In this document: positions 14,448-22,743 of the stretch, in pieces
Layout of the letters: each line of letters opens with the position of its first letter
Numbering within the stretch: position 1 is the stretch's first letter
Source: Candidatus Sigynarchaeota archaeon
Lineage (GTDB): Archaea > Asgardarchaeota > Lokiarchaeia > Sigynarchaeales > Sigynarchaeaceae
Length of the DNA stretch: 30,534 nucleotides
NCBI GenBank assembly: GCA_030587525.1
Contig: JAUQYW010000598.1
Coordinates: 1 to 30,534, forward strand
Reading direction: 5' to 3'
The notes under the pieces: model-generated
What the model saw: the letters and a program-made list of their open reading frames with translations, nothing else
Database searches by the model: none
What the model was told of the DNA's origin: nothing
Made by a program: the position numbers and the translations under genes

Positions 14448-14963
14448 CTATTCCTTGCCGAGAATTGCCTTGGCCAGCATCATGAAGGCTTCATTCACGT
14501 TCTCGCCATTCTTGGCGCTGGTTTTAATTGCAGTGATGGCACCAATATCATTATAGCATTTTTCCACTTCCTCTTCAGTTACCTCGCGGGGAAGATCGCA
14601 CTTGTTGGCAAGAACGATGATCGGGACGGTTTCACCCGCGTGCTTCTTCAAATCCGGTGCCCAGAACTTGACAATCTGTTCAAATGTCGATCTTCTTGTC
14701 AAATCGCCGACGATAAAAGCGCCAGAAGCCCCTTTGTAATACATGGGCCTCATGGATGTCCAGCGTTCCTGCCCGGCGATGTCCCACGCGGTAAACGTGA
14801 TGGTGTCGCCTCCAATTTCAAGTGTTTTGATGAAAATATTTGTCCCAATCGTGGGACGGTAGTCCGCTGAGAACTTCTGTTCCACGAAAGCCTTGATGAG
14901 GCTCGTCTTTCCCGTGGCGTGCTCGCCGATGATGCAAACTTTCAGCTTGAATTTTTGAGACAT
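14448..14963 (-). CDS. Ras/Rab-type small GTPase, second copy
   Basis: The 171-residue protein has G1 GEHATGKT, G2 Thr in RPTIGT, G3 DIAGQE, G4 NKCD and G5 TSAK, all intact. It matches the GTPase at 8098-8610 over its full length, and by that match the start is the ATG at 14963 (MSQKFKLKV). The frame is open 20 codons further upstream to 15023, but that extension has no counterpart in the paralogue. No C-terminal Cys is present (ends LAKAILGKE). In Asgard archaea such proteins are numerous and are thought to act in membrane or cytoskeletal regulation. It appears monocistronic, with its own poly-T terminator. Confidence 0.96.
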   Translation of the reverse strand: MSQKFKLKVCIIGEHATGKTSLIKAFVEQKFSADYRPTIGTNIFIKTLEIGGDTITFTAWDIAGQERWTSMRPMYYKGASGAFIVGDLTRRSTFEQIVKFWAPDLKKHAGETVPIIVLANKCDLPREVTEEEVEKCYNDIGAITAIKTSAKNGENVNEAFMMLAKAILGKE

Positions 14964-15112
14964 GAGTTTCGTCACATCGCTCGTGGTTTTCATTCTAGCT
15001 CGTAGAACGGGCGGAAAAATCACGACAAAGCCCGCGTAAAACCCAATTGCTTGACTATAATCTTGTTCCTTTGCTTAAAATTTTTTTAGATAGGAAAAAA
15101 ACCAGATAAGGT

Positions 15113-15121
15113 AAAAAAAAA
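15113..15121 (-). terminator. Poly-T terminator of the CocE-like gene
   Basis: Nine consecutive T on the minus strand begin about 26 bases after the stop codon of the 978-residue gene. Confidence 0.55.
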
Positions 15122-15146
15122 GTAGCAGCACGCCCGATGTGCGCGG

Positions 15147-18083
15147 TCACTCGTTAAGAACGGGGAAATAGATGCACGACTTCCCCGGCCCCGTGATGAT
15201 CGTGTTGTTCGCGACGAAGCCGAGGGTGAAGTGATCGGTCAAATCCCCGCCCGTGTTCGGGTTGATGGCGTACCGGTCGTAGTTGGAGCTGGTGATGACG
15301 ATCCCGATGCGGTGCCCCTTGTTGAATTGGTATGCAGTGGCGAACAAGTCCACCGTGATGTTGTATTCCTGGCCGGGCGTGAGGAAGTGCTCGGTCATGA
15401 GGCTGTCGCGGAACCGGGTCGTGAGCGCTGAATCGATGACGAGCATCCGCCGGCCATCCGGATACACGTCGCAAAGCTTCACCACGAAGTCCGTGTCGGT
15501 GCAATTCGACGCGATGCAGAGCTTTGCTTTCATGTTGCCTTCGAAGGTGTATGGCGCATCCAGTATATCCGATTGGAATAGCAATACGTCATCCCGCAGC
15601 GTGCCGTTTGCCCGCTCCTCGGCGTCCCGCTGGTCTTGCGGCCCCGCCGTGTCGAAACCGGGCTGGTTGTTGCCGCCTCTCGTTGGCACGGGGTCCCGCG
15701 GGTCGTACAGGTAACTGATGGCGTGCGTTCCTTCGATGCCAGCCGTGCCGTTGACCAGTATCTTGCTCCCGTTGCCATCCAGGCCGAAGTACCACTCGTT
15801 CCACGTGTAATTGAGCGGCCAGTCCGCCGCGTATTTCCAGTAATTCGCATCGCAGTACGGGTCGTCCACGTCGCCCATCAAGTAATACGCCACTCGATTT
15901 CCCGACCAGTCCGCTGGGATGTCGCGCAGCGCCTCGTCAAAGATCTCGGTCTCCCATTTCAGGATCAAGCCAAGACCATCGGAATTTGCTGGGTAATACA
16001 GGTCCCCTTGGCGACCGCCATAGACGGCACCATGCGTCCAAGGGCCGAGGATCAGCTTCTGGTGGCCCAGTGCATTTGGCATGCCCCGGTCATCATAGCC
16101 CATGTATCCCCGTATCGTTCCATTGAGGAAATGGTCGTACCAGCCACCGACGTGCAGTGCCCGGACATTCACCTCCTCGAACGTGCCGGGCGGTTGATTC
16201 AGCGTCGTCGCGTTGTAGGGCAGCACGCTCCAGTTCATGTTCCGCATGTGATCAAAGATGTAATCGAGCTGAAACCGCCAGTTTTCCTGCGCGGTCTCGT
16301 AAAGCCATGTTTCCACTGAAGATTGGTGGTACGCGCCTTCCATGATCGCGTCGGCATACAGATCGGGGCAACCGAACCAGATCGACTGGGCTTTCAGGCC
16401 TGCCGGGTTCATGCCGGCGTACATGAATTGCGTGATGGCCAACGCCGAGATCCCGGCGGATCCTATCCTCCCGTTGCACCAGCTCTGGTTCATGATCCAG
16501 TTTATCGTCTCCACCCCGTCGATGTAATCGTTCGCGAAGAGCAAGAAATCGTGCCCTCCCTCGCTGTGGAAGCATCCACGGAAATCCTGGATCACGAGGT
16601 GATAGCCCTGGTTGTTATACAAGGTCGCGTAAGCTTCACCTTGCAAGAAATCCTTGTCGTATGGCGTGCGCACGAAAATAACTGGCGCCGGGTTCCTGCC
16701 GACGAGCGGTGAGAAATAAACGTCAGTCGCGAGGTGGATGCTATCCGGCATTTGTAGCATGATGTTTTTTTCCACGAGGGATGAGCTGAACACGGGTGGA
16801 AGCACAAAGATCATGGCGGGAGCGGCGATGGCGAACACGAGCCAGAAGAACTTGATGCCTCTCGGAATGTGCTTGCCAGTCCGGCGCGCGAAAGTTTCGA
16901 GCACTTGCGACGCATCAAGGCGACCGTATTTCTGCCCGCGGAGATAGAAATGCAGAAACGAGAGCCCGGCCGCGACGCTCAAGGGGATCGCGGATGCCGC
17001 GGGGTTATACAGCAACAAGGCAGCGACGAAGCTCGCGGGGATCGCTGCCAACGAGATCATCTGAAGAATTCGATAGCCGGTTGGACCGCCACGTTTTTTC
17101 AGGTTACCGAAATAGAGCGTGGCCATCAGGAAGGAATGGACGGCAAACAAGATTGCCAGGTACACGATGAGGGTTCCAAAAATGATCATTGCCACGGTCT
17201 CCGCAACCTTGAAAATTTCCTGCGATTTGGATATGGTCGGGCTCGATTGCCCGCTTGGCGGTACCGCCTTGTAGGACTTGTTGAATCCCGCTGTGTATAG
17301 CCACCGGGCGAGAACGACGACGGGAAGGTTGACCGCGAGCATCGGGGTGGTCTGGAACAAAATATAGCTCAATTCGAGCATACCTTGCACGGCGCCCGCG
17401 CCCGCGGCATAAAAAAACACGATGAAAAACGTCGGGAGGCCCAGTATGATGCCAATCGCAATATAATGCACCGGCACGGGTAAATGCAGCAGCCAACGCC
17501 AGCCATACTTCAAGAACGTGTCCCTCGTGGAGGCAGATGCGTATTTTTGGCCAATATACAAGAACACGATCATGCCTGCGATCACGGGGATGATCGTATA
17601 CCCGCCTCCTGTCGCCAGCCCGACCACGAGGAGCACTGGTGGCGAGAACAAGAACATGATGATCCCGAGGACCTTGAAACCCGGTTTATCCGGATTTTTC
17701 GCGGCCACGTTCCGCAAGTATGCTGAGGTCACCAGCAGGAGGTACGTGGCAATAAACAGCGCGATATAGATTTGAAGTGTGCCGAGGATTCCTATGACGG
17801 CATTCCCGATGACGAGATACACCTTGTCATATTTCGATATTTCATATGCTTTTTTTTCGGGGTCTTCACGATTGTCATTGGCATGGTAGCGGACGTGATT
17901 CAAGTAAAACGCGATTAGATAGACGATCATCGTCGTCGCTATGACGGGTAAGTCCACGAACAATATGGTACTGCTGTCGGACACTATGCGGAACAAGAGC
18001 CCGAGCAAGCCGAAGAAACCAGGAAGCCAGCTGAACATGATAATCATCGTTTGTTGTCTAAATGGAAGGTTTGGAGCAAGCAC
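15147..18083 (-). CDS. Membrane-anchored CocE/NonD (S15) family hydrolase
   Basis: The 978-residue protein has a multi-TM N-terminal region (about residues 12-432, roughly 12 spans) and an alpha/beta hydrolase of the CocE/X-prolyl dipeptidyl peptidase type. A C-terminal jelly-roll domain follows. The triad is visible: Ser546 in GSAGISALA, Asp650 in GGWYDHFL and His684 in GPWTHG; Tyr475 in TPYDKD may form the oxyanion hole. The catalytic part follows the last TM and should face outside. The membrane region seems to hold two related halves (about 83-205 and 289-412, compare GTLQIYIALFIATYLLL with GTLIVYLAILFAVHSFLM). The start is a GTG; an ATG at residue 13 (18047) is an alternative, favoured by a TATA-like stretch near 18090. 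Typical CocE proteins lack such a membrane region. The substrate is unknown, a peptide or ester. Confidence 0.9.
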   Translation of the reverse strand: MLAPNLPFRQQTMIIMFSWLPGFFGLLGLLFRIVSDSSTILFVDLPVIATTMIVYLIAFYLNHVRYHANDNREDPEKKAYEISKYDKVYLVIGNAVIGILGTLQIYIALFIATYLLLVTSAYLRNVAAKNPDKPGFKVLGIIMFLFSPPVLLVVGLATGGGYTIIPVIAGMIVFLYIGQKYASASTRDTFLKYGWRWLLHLPVPVHYIAIGIILGLPTFFIVFFYAAGAGAVQGMLELSYILFQTTPMLAVNLPVVVLARWLYTAGFNKSYKAVPPSGQSSPTISKSQEIFKVAETVAMIIFGTLIVYLAILFAVHSFLMATLYFGNLKKRGGPTGYRILQMISLAAIPASFVAALLLYNPAASAIPLSVAAGLSFLHFYLRGQKYGRLDASQVLETFARRTGKHIPRGIKFFWLVFAIAAPAMIFVLPPVFSSSLVEKNIMLQMPDSIHLATDVYFSPLVGRNPAPVIFVRTPYDKDFLQGEAYATLYNNQGYHLVIQDFRGCFHSEGGHDFLLFANDYIDGVETINWIMNQSWCNGRIGSAGISALAITQFMYAGMNPAGLKAQSIWFGCPDLYADAIMEGAYHQSSVETWLYETAQENWRFQLDYIFDHMRNMNWSVLPYNATTLNQPPGTFEEVNVRALHVGGWYDHFLNGTIRGYMGYDDRGMPNALGHQKLILGPWTHGAVYGGRQGDLYYPANSDGLGLILKWETEIFDEALRDIPADWSGNRVAYYLMGDVDDPYCDANYWKYAADWPLNYTWNEWYFGLDGNGSKILVNGTAGIEGTHAISYLYDPRDPVPTRGGNNQPGFDTAGPQDQRDAEERANGTLRDDVLLFQSDILDAPYTFEGNMKAKLCIASNCTDTDFVVKLCDVYPDGRRMLVIDSALTTRFRDSLMTEHFLTPGQEYNITVDLFATAYQFNKGHRIGIVITSSNYDRYAINPNTGGDLTDHFTLGFVANNTIITGPGKSCIYFPVLNE

Positions 18084-18175
18084 CTTATTAATTTTCGACG
18101 AGCGCGATGCAGACGGGAAAAAATTAATTAGGAGAATGCTTGTTGCATCTTAATCAAATGAAAGGTGAACCGTTC

Positions 18176-18469
18176 ATGCCAATCAAATATTATCGCGGTT
18201 ATATCTTGTGCCGGCTCAGCAAGATCGGGAGCGAGTGGGAAATCGTCGACGCGCTGCAAAAGATCAACAAGGAGCTTGGCAAGGAACTTCGCATCACGTA
18301 CGCATCGCCCATCTACGGCGCGTGGGACTTGATCATCGAGGTCAGTTTTGCAAAGCTGGAGGAGCTGGATAAGCTCGTGACGCTCATCCGCACGAACCCG
18401 AAGCTGCAGACCAGCATCGAGGAGACCACCACCTTCGTGAGCAGTCGCCCGGACTACCCGTGGGAATGA
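18176..18469 (+). CDS. Stand-alone RAM (Lrp/AsnC ligand-binding) domain protein
   Basis: The product of 97 residues, MPIKYYRGYILCRLSKIGSE onward, has the beta-alpha-beta-beta-alpha-beta pattern of the RAM domain. Typical strands are YILCRL, ITYASPIYGAWDLIIEVSF and TTTFV, with a helix WEIVDALQKI and the glycine before DLIIEV. No HTH is attached. RAM domains bind small ligands such as amino acids and form ring-like oligomers. The ATG at 18176 is preceded by GGTGAAC; a longer frame opens with TTG at 18140 but has no site. It is followed after three bases by a similar gene, so the pair is co-transcribed and probably forms one complex. Confidence 0.78.
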   Translation: MPIKYYRGYILCRLSKIGSEWEIVDALQKINKELGKELRITYASPIYGAWDLIIEVSFAKLEELDKLVTLIRTNPKLQTSIEETTTFVSSRPDYPWE

Positions 18470-18472
18470 ACC

Positions 18473-18751
18473 ATGAAATGCTCCAAGGCCTACGTCCTGA
18501 TCAAGACGAGGAACGGCGCGGAGCAGACATTCCTCGCGCGCTTGCAAGAACTCGGCTTGAAGTACCACGAGAGCTATACCATGTTCGGGTCAGGGTTCAC
18601 GATCATCGTGGAGCTCTTGCACCAGGACTGGGAGGAGCTCGACGAGTTCATGTACAGCCTTCAGAGCGACAAGGTGCTCAAGCAGCTCATCCTTGACGAG
18701 ATGCGGTTGATCTCGCACGACAAGGATTTTGAAAACCCGGCCAAGAAGTAA
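18473..18751 (+). CDS. Second small RAM-like protein
   Basis: The 92-residue product (KCSKAYVLIKTRNGAEQTFL onward) repeats the layout of its upstream neighbour: strand AYVLIKT, helix EQTFLARLQEL, strands YHESYTMFGSGFTIIVELL and helix WEELDEFMYSLQ. It is probably a diverged duplicate of the RAM protein at 18176, and a heteromeric ligand-sensing pair is plausible. It has no DNA-binding domain. The start lies three bases after the previous stop. Confidence 0.72.
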   Translation: MKCSKAYVLIKTRNGAEQTFLARLQELGLKYHESYTMFGSGFTIIVELLHQDWEELDEFMYSLQSDKVLKQLILDEMRLISHDKDFENPAKK

Positions 18752-18782
18752 TTAAGAAATAATGACTTGCGGACAAGAAAAT

Positions 18783-18857
18783 GGACCCGTGGGTTAGCAT
18801 GGATAGACCACCTGCCTCCTAAGCAGGTTATCGTGCGTTCGAATCGCACCGGGTCCG
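18783..18857 (+). tRNA. tRNA-Arg (anticodon CCU)
   Basis: The 75-base sequence folds as a full cloverleaf: acceptor GGACCCG/CGGGTCC with discriminator G, D stem GGTT/GACC, anticodon stem CCTGC/GCAGG with loop CTCCTAA (anticodon CCT), and T arm GTGCG-TTCGAAT-CGCAC. The variable loop is TTATC. No intron and no encoded CCA are present. Confidence 0.97.
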
Positions 18858-18861
18858 CTTA

Positions 18862-18866
18862 TTTTT
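18862..18866 (+). terminator. Short T-run after the tRNA
   Basis: Five T residues four bases after the tRNA 3' end could terminate its transcript. Confidence 0.35.
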
Positions 18867-18886
18867 AAAACTCGTTTTCACGGGTT

Positions 18887-19540
18887 TTAACCGAACAAGG
18901 TTTTCATGATGGCCTTTTCTGCTTTCTGCACGTGGTTGATGACAGCAGACGGGCTGATCTGAAAGTGCTCCGCGATTTGCTGGGTCGATACCTGTTTTGG
19001 CACCTCGAAATACCCGTGTCTCGCTGCGAATGTCATGATCTCGCGTTGGCGATTCGTAAGCCGGGGCATCGCGTTCACTGCATTCCCTGCCATGTCATCT
19101 GGCTTGGAAATCGCGAGTAACTTGATGGACTTGAACATCTTGAGTTGGTTCAATATCGCGTTCAATTGTGCATCTTCCTTGGCGATGACCGAGAACACGA
19201 CTGCATCGTGATCGATATTGATGGGGGCAATCAATGCCCATGACCCCGAAAGAAGCGCCGGCCAGAATCCCGTTGTTTTTCGTTGTTTCATGATGCAAAG
19301 AACCTCGTTTCCCTTGGTTTCAAGCACTTGAAACGATTGGGCGTGGAATAACACCCTGAGATGGCGGTCGAGGGCTTCTATAGTTCCGGGCTTAAACAAG
19401 ATCTTGTGCAGCGAGAAGAAATTGTTGCGATCGTATTGATATATTTGAAGCACCTCGATAGAATCCACGACGTTAAAATAATTTGGAAGTCCGAGATCCA
19501 GGAGCGTTCTTGACGGGATCTTGATTTTTAAAACGCGCAT
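18887..19540 (-). CDS. Bacterioopsin-activator-type HTH transcription regulator
   Basis: The 217-residue protein has an N-terminal sensor-like region of about 150 residues (strands MRVLKIKIPSR, SIEVLQIYQYD, VVFSVIAK). The C-terminal HTH_10 module reads LTNRQREIMTFAARHGYFEVP, QVSTQQIAEHFQISPSAVI, HVQKAEKAIM. This module is the signature of the Bat (bacterioopsin activator) family of archaeal regulators. No PAS or GAF domain is evident. It is divergent from the DUF422 carotenoid-type gene at 19670, with 129 bases between starts, so it is the obvious candidate regulator of that gene. Apart from the HTH, the ligand or signal cannot be told. Confidence 0.88.
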   Translation of the reverse strand: MRVLKIKIPSRTLLDLGLPNYFNVVDSIEVLQIYQYDRNNFFSLHKILFKPGTIEALDRHLRVLFHAQSFQVLETKGNEVLCIMKQRKTTGFWPALLSGSWALIAPINIDHDAVVFSVIAKEDAQLNAILNQLKMFKSIKLLAISKPDDMAGNAVNAMPRLTNRQREIMTFAARHGYFEVPKQVSTQQIAEHFQISPSAVINHVQKAEKAIMKTLFG

Positions 19541-19594
19541 GGCGTATCACGGGTTGTAATACTTATTGCTTTATTCGCGTAAATTCATTCAAGG

Positions 19595-19604
19595 AATATA
19601 TAAA
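19595..19604 (+). promoter_or_regulatory. TATA box in the divergent regulator/carotenoid-type intergenic region
   Basis: AATATATAAA followed by GAGC is a strong archaeal TATA element, about 70 bases before the ATG at 19670. A second weaker candidate, TTATAAAA at 19627-19634, would give a leader of about 10 bases. AGGTG lies about 10 bases before the ATG. Confidence 0.5.
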
Positions 19605-19669
19605 GAGCTTCGTGGATCAAGCGTAATTATAAAACCGTTCGATCACCTCCCTAAACCAGGTGTAAATTC

Positions 19670-20629
19670 ATGAATATACCAATTCCCTGGTTTGTACAAG
19701 ACGTCATCGTCGTCGCAATCACGCTGATCGTCGTCGTCTTCATCATCAAAAAGAGCAAGCACCCCGTGCAAGCATTGCTCGAGGGTTTTTGCTTCGTGTT
19801 CTTGTATGCTGGGATATTTGAAAACTTTGCGGTCATTATGGGCTGGTACGTTTACGGGCGATCATTACTAATGTTCATCGCAGTTCCGCTCTCCGTGCCC
19901 CTTATCGAGATGGACGTGTTTATTGTTGGATTGTGGATGCTTGAAAAAGTGCGTGTTCCCGACTGGTGCAAGCCCTTCATCATGGGCTTGCTTGGCATGC
20001 TCCAGGATTTTTCCCTAGACCCGCTTGCCACGCACCAGGTCTACACGGTCGATACGGTGACGTCAGGCAGATGGACGTGGATTCTCACGCCGGGTGCGGT
20101 GAACATATATGGCATCCCGGTCTATAACTTTCCGGGCTGGATGCTCATCATGCTGTACGCAACAATCTTCGTGATCCTGGGACGCCGTTGGTTCAAGCGT
20201 TCTGGATACAAGGCTTCGGTCGGCAACGGGTATCCGTTCGCTTCCCTGGGACTTGCTTTGCTCGCCATGATGAGCCCCGTGTCGAATGCTTTGCTGTGGT
20301 TGGTCGGGTTTCAGGGTTCCGTGGCCGAATGGGTGATGCTTTCGTTTCACCTTGCATTCCCGACGGTGCTCTTGATCATGTTTTGGCGGGGAAAGATGAA
20401 CCAGCCGATCTCGATAAGGCAAGATCTTCCCATATTCGCCGTGCCCGTGGTCTTCCATGTCTCGGACATCATCTTCACGATCGCGGGTGGATTTATCGAG
20501 GTGCTGTGGTTAGTTGTGCTCGCGAGTTGCTTGCACGTGGCCTTGCTGGTGATCGTGTGCGTCGCGAGCCAACGAGCCCGGCGAACCATTCCAGTTCAGC
20601 CAGCAGAAGCATTCTTATTCGAACCATGA
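19670..20629 (+). CDS. DUF422 carotenoid-biosynthesis-type membrane protein (CruF-like)
   Basis: The 319-residue protein has about eight TM segments and the landmarks of the Caroten_synth (DUF422) family: FENFAVIMGWYVYG (50-63), LLGMLQDFSLDPLA (107-120), GRWTWI (133-138) and YGIPVYNFPGW (147-157). In haloarchaea and bacteria CruF members are carotenoid hydratases acting on C50 or gamma-type carotenoids in the membrane. No other carotenoid gene is present here, so the exact reaction is uncertain. The gene is divergent from the Bat-type regulator, a class that in haloarchaea controls rhodopsin and carotenoid genes. Confidence 0.8.
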   Translation: MNIPIPWFVQDVIVVAITLIVVVFIIKKSKHPVQALLEGFCFVFLYAGIFENFAVIMGWYVYGRSLLMFIAVPLSVPLIEMDVFIVGLWMLEKVRVPDWCKPFIMGLLGMLQDFSLDPLATHQVYTVDTVTSGRWTWILTPGAVNIYGIPVYNFPGWMLIMLYATIFVILGRRWFKRSGYKASVGNGYPFASLGLALLAMMSPVSNALLWLVGFQGSVAEWVMLSFHLAFPTVLLIMFWRGKMNQPISIRQDLPIFAVPVVFHVSDIIFTIAGGFIEVLWLVVLASCLHVALLVIVCVASQRARRTIPVQPAEAFLFEP

Positions 20630-20712
20630 CCGGCATTCTTTCCATCCTCTTTTTTTATCTAACCAGGGCGTGAGGTGCAACATTTTTAAGCCAAAAACAT
20701 ATTCATTCCCCT

Positions 20713-21054
20713 ATGAGGCGGGGTCGATTACAAGCCGAGCGCCAAAAATACGACATGATTCGGATGGCAATCATCGGCGTCGATGTCCTGGTCATCATTT
20801 TTTCGATCGTCTACAATAACGTAGGTTTCCTCATCATCTCGGTGATCGTGCTGCTCGTGCTCGGGTTCATGCGGGACACCATGTACCACAAGAGCCAGCG
20901 ACGGTACCAAGCATACATGCGGCGATCGGACGTGCAGCGAAAGATGCACCGGACGTCGCGCCTCGAACGCATGAGCCGCGAGGACACCGAGGACGAGTGG
21001 CGCCGGGATGCGGACAAGCGCAAGTTGCCAGGCAGCGGCCATCACCACATCTAG
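20713..21054 (+). CDS. Small membrane protein with basic cytosolic tail
   Basis: The 113-residue product has two adjacent hydrophobic stretches (MAIIGVDVLVIIFSIVY and VGFLIISVIVLLVLGFM, about residues 18-53). A long basic and acidic tail follows, rich in Arg (RRYQAYMRRSDVQRK, RMSREDTEDEWRRDADKRK), ending GSGHHHI. It looks like a membrane hairpin with a cytosolic charged region. No family is recognised. It may be read through from the carotenoid-type gene 83 bases upstream, although an AT-rich stretch near 20680 could be its own promoter. Confidence 0.7.
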   Translation: MRRGRLQAERQKYDMIRMAIIGVDVLVIIFSIVYNNVGFLIISVIVLLVLGFMRDTMYHKSQRRYQAYMRRSDVQRKMHRTSRLERMSREDTEDEWRRDADKRKLPGSGHHHI

Positions 21055-21080
21055 GGGAAAAAACACCAATCAACATCTTG

Positions 21081-21701
21081 TTACAACGTTCCCTTGCAGT
21101 ACGGGCATTCCTGGCCGGGATGATTGATCGGTAGACGTGCCCCGCAGCGTGGGCACGTGCGTTCTTTCCCGGATCGGCCCTCCGCGGGATGGGGCATTTC
21201 CTGAACATAATTGCGAGGCTTTTCCGTGGCATTCGATGGCCCCAAGAATCCCGCGGAGCTAGCAAGAGAAGCGATTTCCATGTTCCTCAAAGTATTTTCT
21301 ATTATGGCGATGAAACGCGGGCATGCTGTTCCCAGAAACGATTCTTCGAAAGTATGCTTGAGCAATCGAGCAAACAAGCCAATCGCAGCAGGCATACTCA
21401 AGATATGCTTGATCCGGACCGTGAGGAATCCTCCGGTGGCCTCGAAGGAAAATTCGAGGAGCGATCCGACCGTCCAAGACGTTGGCCGGCCGTTCATTGT
21501 CGGATACACATCGGCACGAAACCGCGCAACATATCCTTCCTGGGGAGCGATTACCTCGTAATGGGGACCCCTGGTTCTCGCGTTGATTTCATTTAGTGCG
21601 GATAATTCCCTCGGGAGCGCCTCGGCGAAGGCTTCCATGAACACTTCCATGTTGGCGGGATTGTGCTGCAATATCGCCTCGTGCTTAAACGTGATGTCCA
21701 A
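21081..21701 (-). CDS. Unknown protein with C-terminal zinc ribbon
   Basis: From the TTG at 21701 the product has 206 residues. The main body is alpha/beta (strands PHYEVIAPQEGYVARFRADVY and GSLLEFSFEATGGFLTVRI, helix AIGLFARLLKHTFEESFL). The C-terminus is a zinc ribbon, CPRCGARLPINHPGQECPYC. The frame is open upstream to an ATG at 21920, but that part lies inside the PHP gene and reads as low-quality sequence. The TTG has a good Shine-Dalgarno, so it is preferred; this is uncertain. It lies directly downstream of the PHP gene on the same strand and may be co-transcribed. Confidence 0.65.
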   Translation of the reverse strand: MDITFKHEAILQHNPANMEVFMEAFAEALPRELSALNEINARTRGPHYEVIAPQEGYVARFRADVYPTMNGRPTSWTVGSLLEFSFEATGGFLTVRIKHILSMPAAIGLFARLLKHTFEESFLGTACPRFIAIIENTLRNMEIASLASSAGFLGPSNATEKPRNYVQEMPHPAEGRSGKERTCPRCGARLPINHPGQECPYCKGTL

Positions 21702-21705
21702 GTAT

Positions 21706-21712
21706 GTCCCCT
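21706..21712 (-). promoter_or_regulatory. Shine-Dalgarno supporting a TTG start at 21701
   Basis: On the minus strand AGGGGAC lies four bases before the TTG at 21701-21699. No ATG, GTG or TTG lies between the PHP stop and this point in the right frame, so this site decides the start. Confidence 0.45.
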
Positions 21713-21783
21713 TCGCTATGCAGTCTGGTCCAAGGAGTTTATGAAAATAGCGTGTATTAAAGCTTTCATCGCCGGACGCCGCA

Positions 21784-22614
21784 TCACCGCGCCTCGGAAG
21801 GCAGGGTAAAGATCTTCCGGTCGGGGATACCCAGCTGCTCGATGAACGCCCTGGAATGCGCGAGATCACCGATATCATTGACGACATGTGCGTCGGAACC
21901 TGTACTGAAAAGCAAGTCATAATTCATGGCAATTTTCACGAGTGCCGTGTAGAACGCCGCGGGTTGCATGCAGTCGTCGTGAAGAGGCTTGCGCTGCTTG
22001 GCAGGAAACAGCTGGCGCTGGACTGACTTGTCGTTGATCTCGATGGCGACACCGCGTACCTGGCACGCCTCGCACACGGGACCGAACACATCGAGCAAAT
22101 GCTTGTCATGGTTACCGATGCGCATGAACGTGTCGAATGGGTGGGCAAGAATCTCGATCTTGTTAATGCCGATAGCGTTCACGTACATGGATGCCACGTC
22201 CTTGTACAATGCTTGTAATTTTTGCGGCTCCTTGGCATGCATTTCCTTAACACGGAAAGCACTCCCTTGCAAGTTGTCCATCGTGATAAGCGTGCCCGGG
22301 ATCCAGTGATCCGAGCACACTATGTAGTCAGGCGCGGCGTTCACGCTGTTCAACACGAGGTGGCCGCCGTTATCGACGATCGATGCCTCGATGCCGATGA
22401 AGATGGGTTTTGGATACCCGCCGGCAAGCAAGTCGTTTCGGACCCGCGCGTGTTCCGCCAAGAAATCGCCATCGGTCCCCTGGTGCACGTGATCCAGCAC
22501 GCACGCGTAAGGAAAGCCCTTTGCATCCAAAATCTTGGCAATTTGGTGCAAATCGTAGCGCTCGTGGCAGCAAGCCGAGAAGCGCGTGTGCACGTGATGG
22601 TCGTTCAACTGCAT
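21784..22614 (-). CDS. PHP-domain metal-dependent phosphoesterase
   Basis: The 276-residue product begins MQLNDHHVHTRFSACC, the first PHP metal motif. It continues with CVLDHVHQ, FIGIEASI, IVCSDHW, IEILAHPF, VAIEIND and STGSDAHV, all metal-ligand positions of PHP phosphoesterases (histidinol-phosphatase or polymerase-linked type). It should hydrolyse a phosphoester with two or three metal ions; the substrate is unknown. The frame is open for 69 more codons upstream, but that region overlaps the divergent methyltransferase gene and has no PHP features. The ATG at 22614 has a GAGG-type site and sits just before motif 1. Confidence 0.88.
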   Translation of the reverse strand: MQLNDHHVHTRFSACCHERYDLHQIAKILDAKGFPYACVLDHVHQGTDGDFLAEHARVRNDLLAGGYPKPIFIGIEASIVDNGGHLVLNSVNAAPDYIVCSDHWIPGTLITMDNLQGSAFRVKEMHAKEPQKLQALYKDVASMYVNAIGINKIEILAHPFDTFMRIGNHDKHLLDVFGPVCEACQVRGVAIEINDKSVQRQLFPAKQRKPLHDDCMQPAAFYTALVKIAMNYDLLFSTGSDAHVVNDIGDLAHSRAFIEQLGIPDRKIFTLPSEAR

Positions 22615-22743
22615 GGTCGTCGGTGCCTCGCGGAATCCATAGATCCACGCCGGATAAGCTCCCGTGGTATTTCTCGCTTGGGCTTGCCGCGGCCGGCGCG
22701 AAAAGTAGATAATCCCTGGCGGCTTTTCTGGACCTGGAGTATC

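Noticed and set aside
15231..16712. Several overlapping plus-strand frames opposite the CocE-like gene
   Set aside because: They are frames produced by GC-rich codon use in the real gene and show no domains.
22222..22743. Upstream extension of the methyltransferase frame
   Set aside because: It is antisense to the PHP gene and contains no recognisable domain. The methyltransferase features begin after the ATG at 22744.
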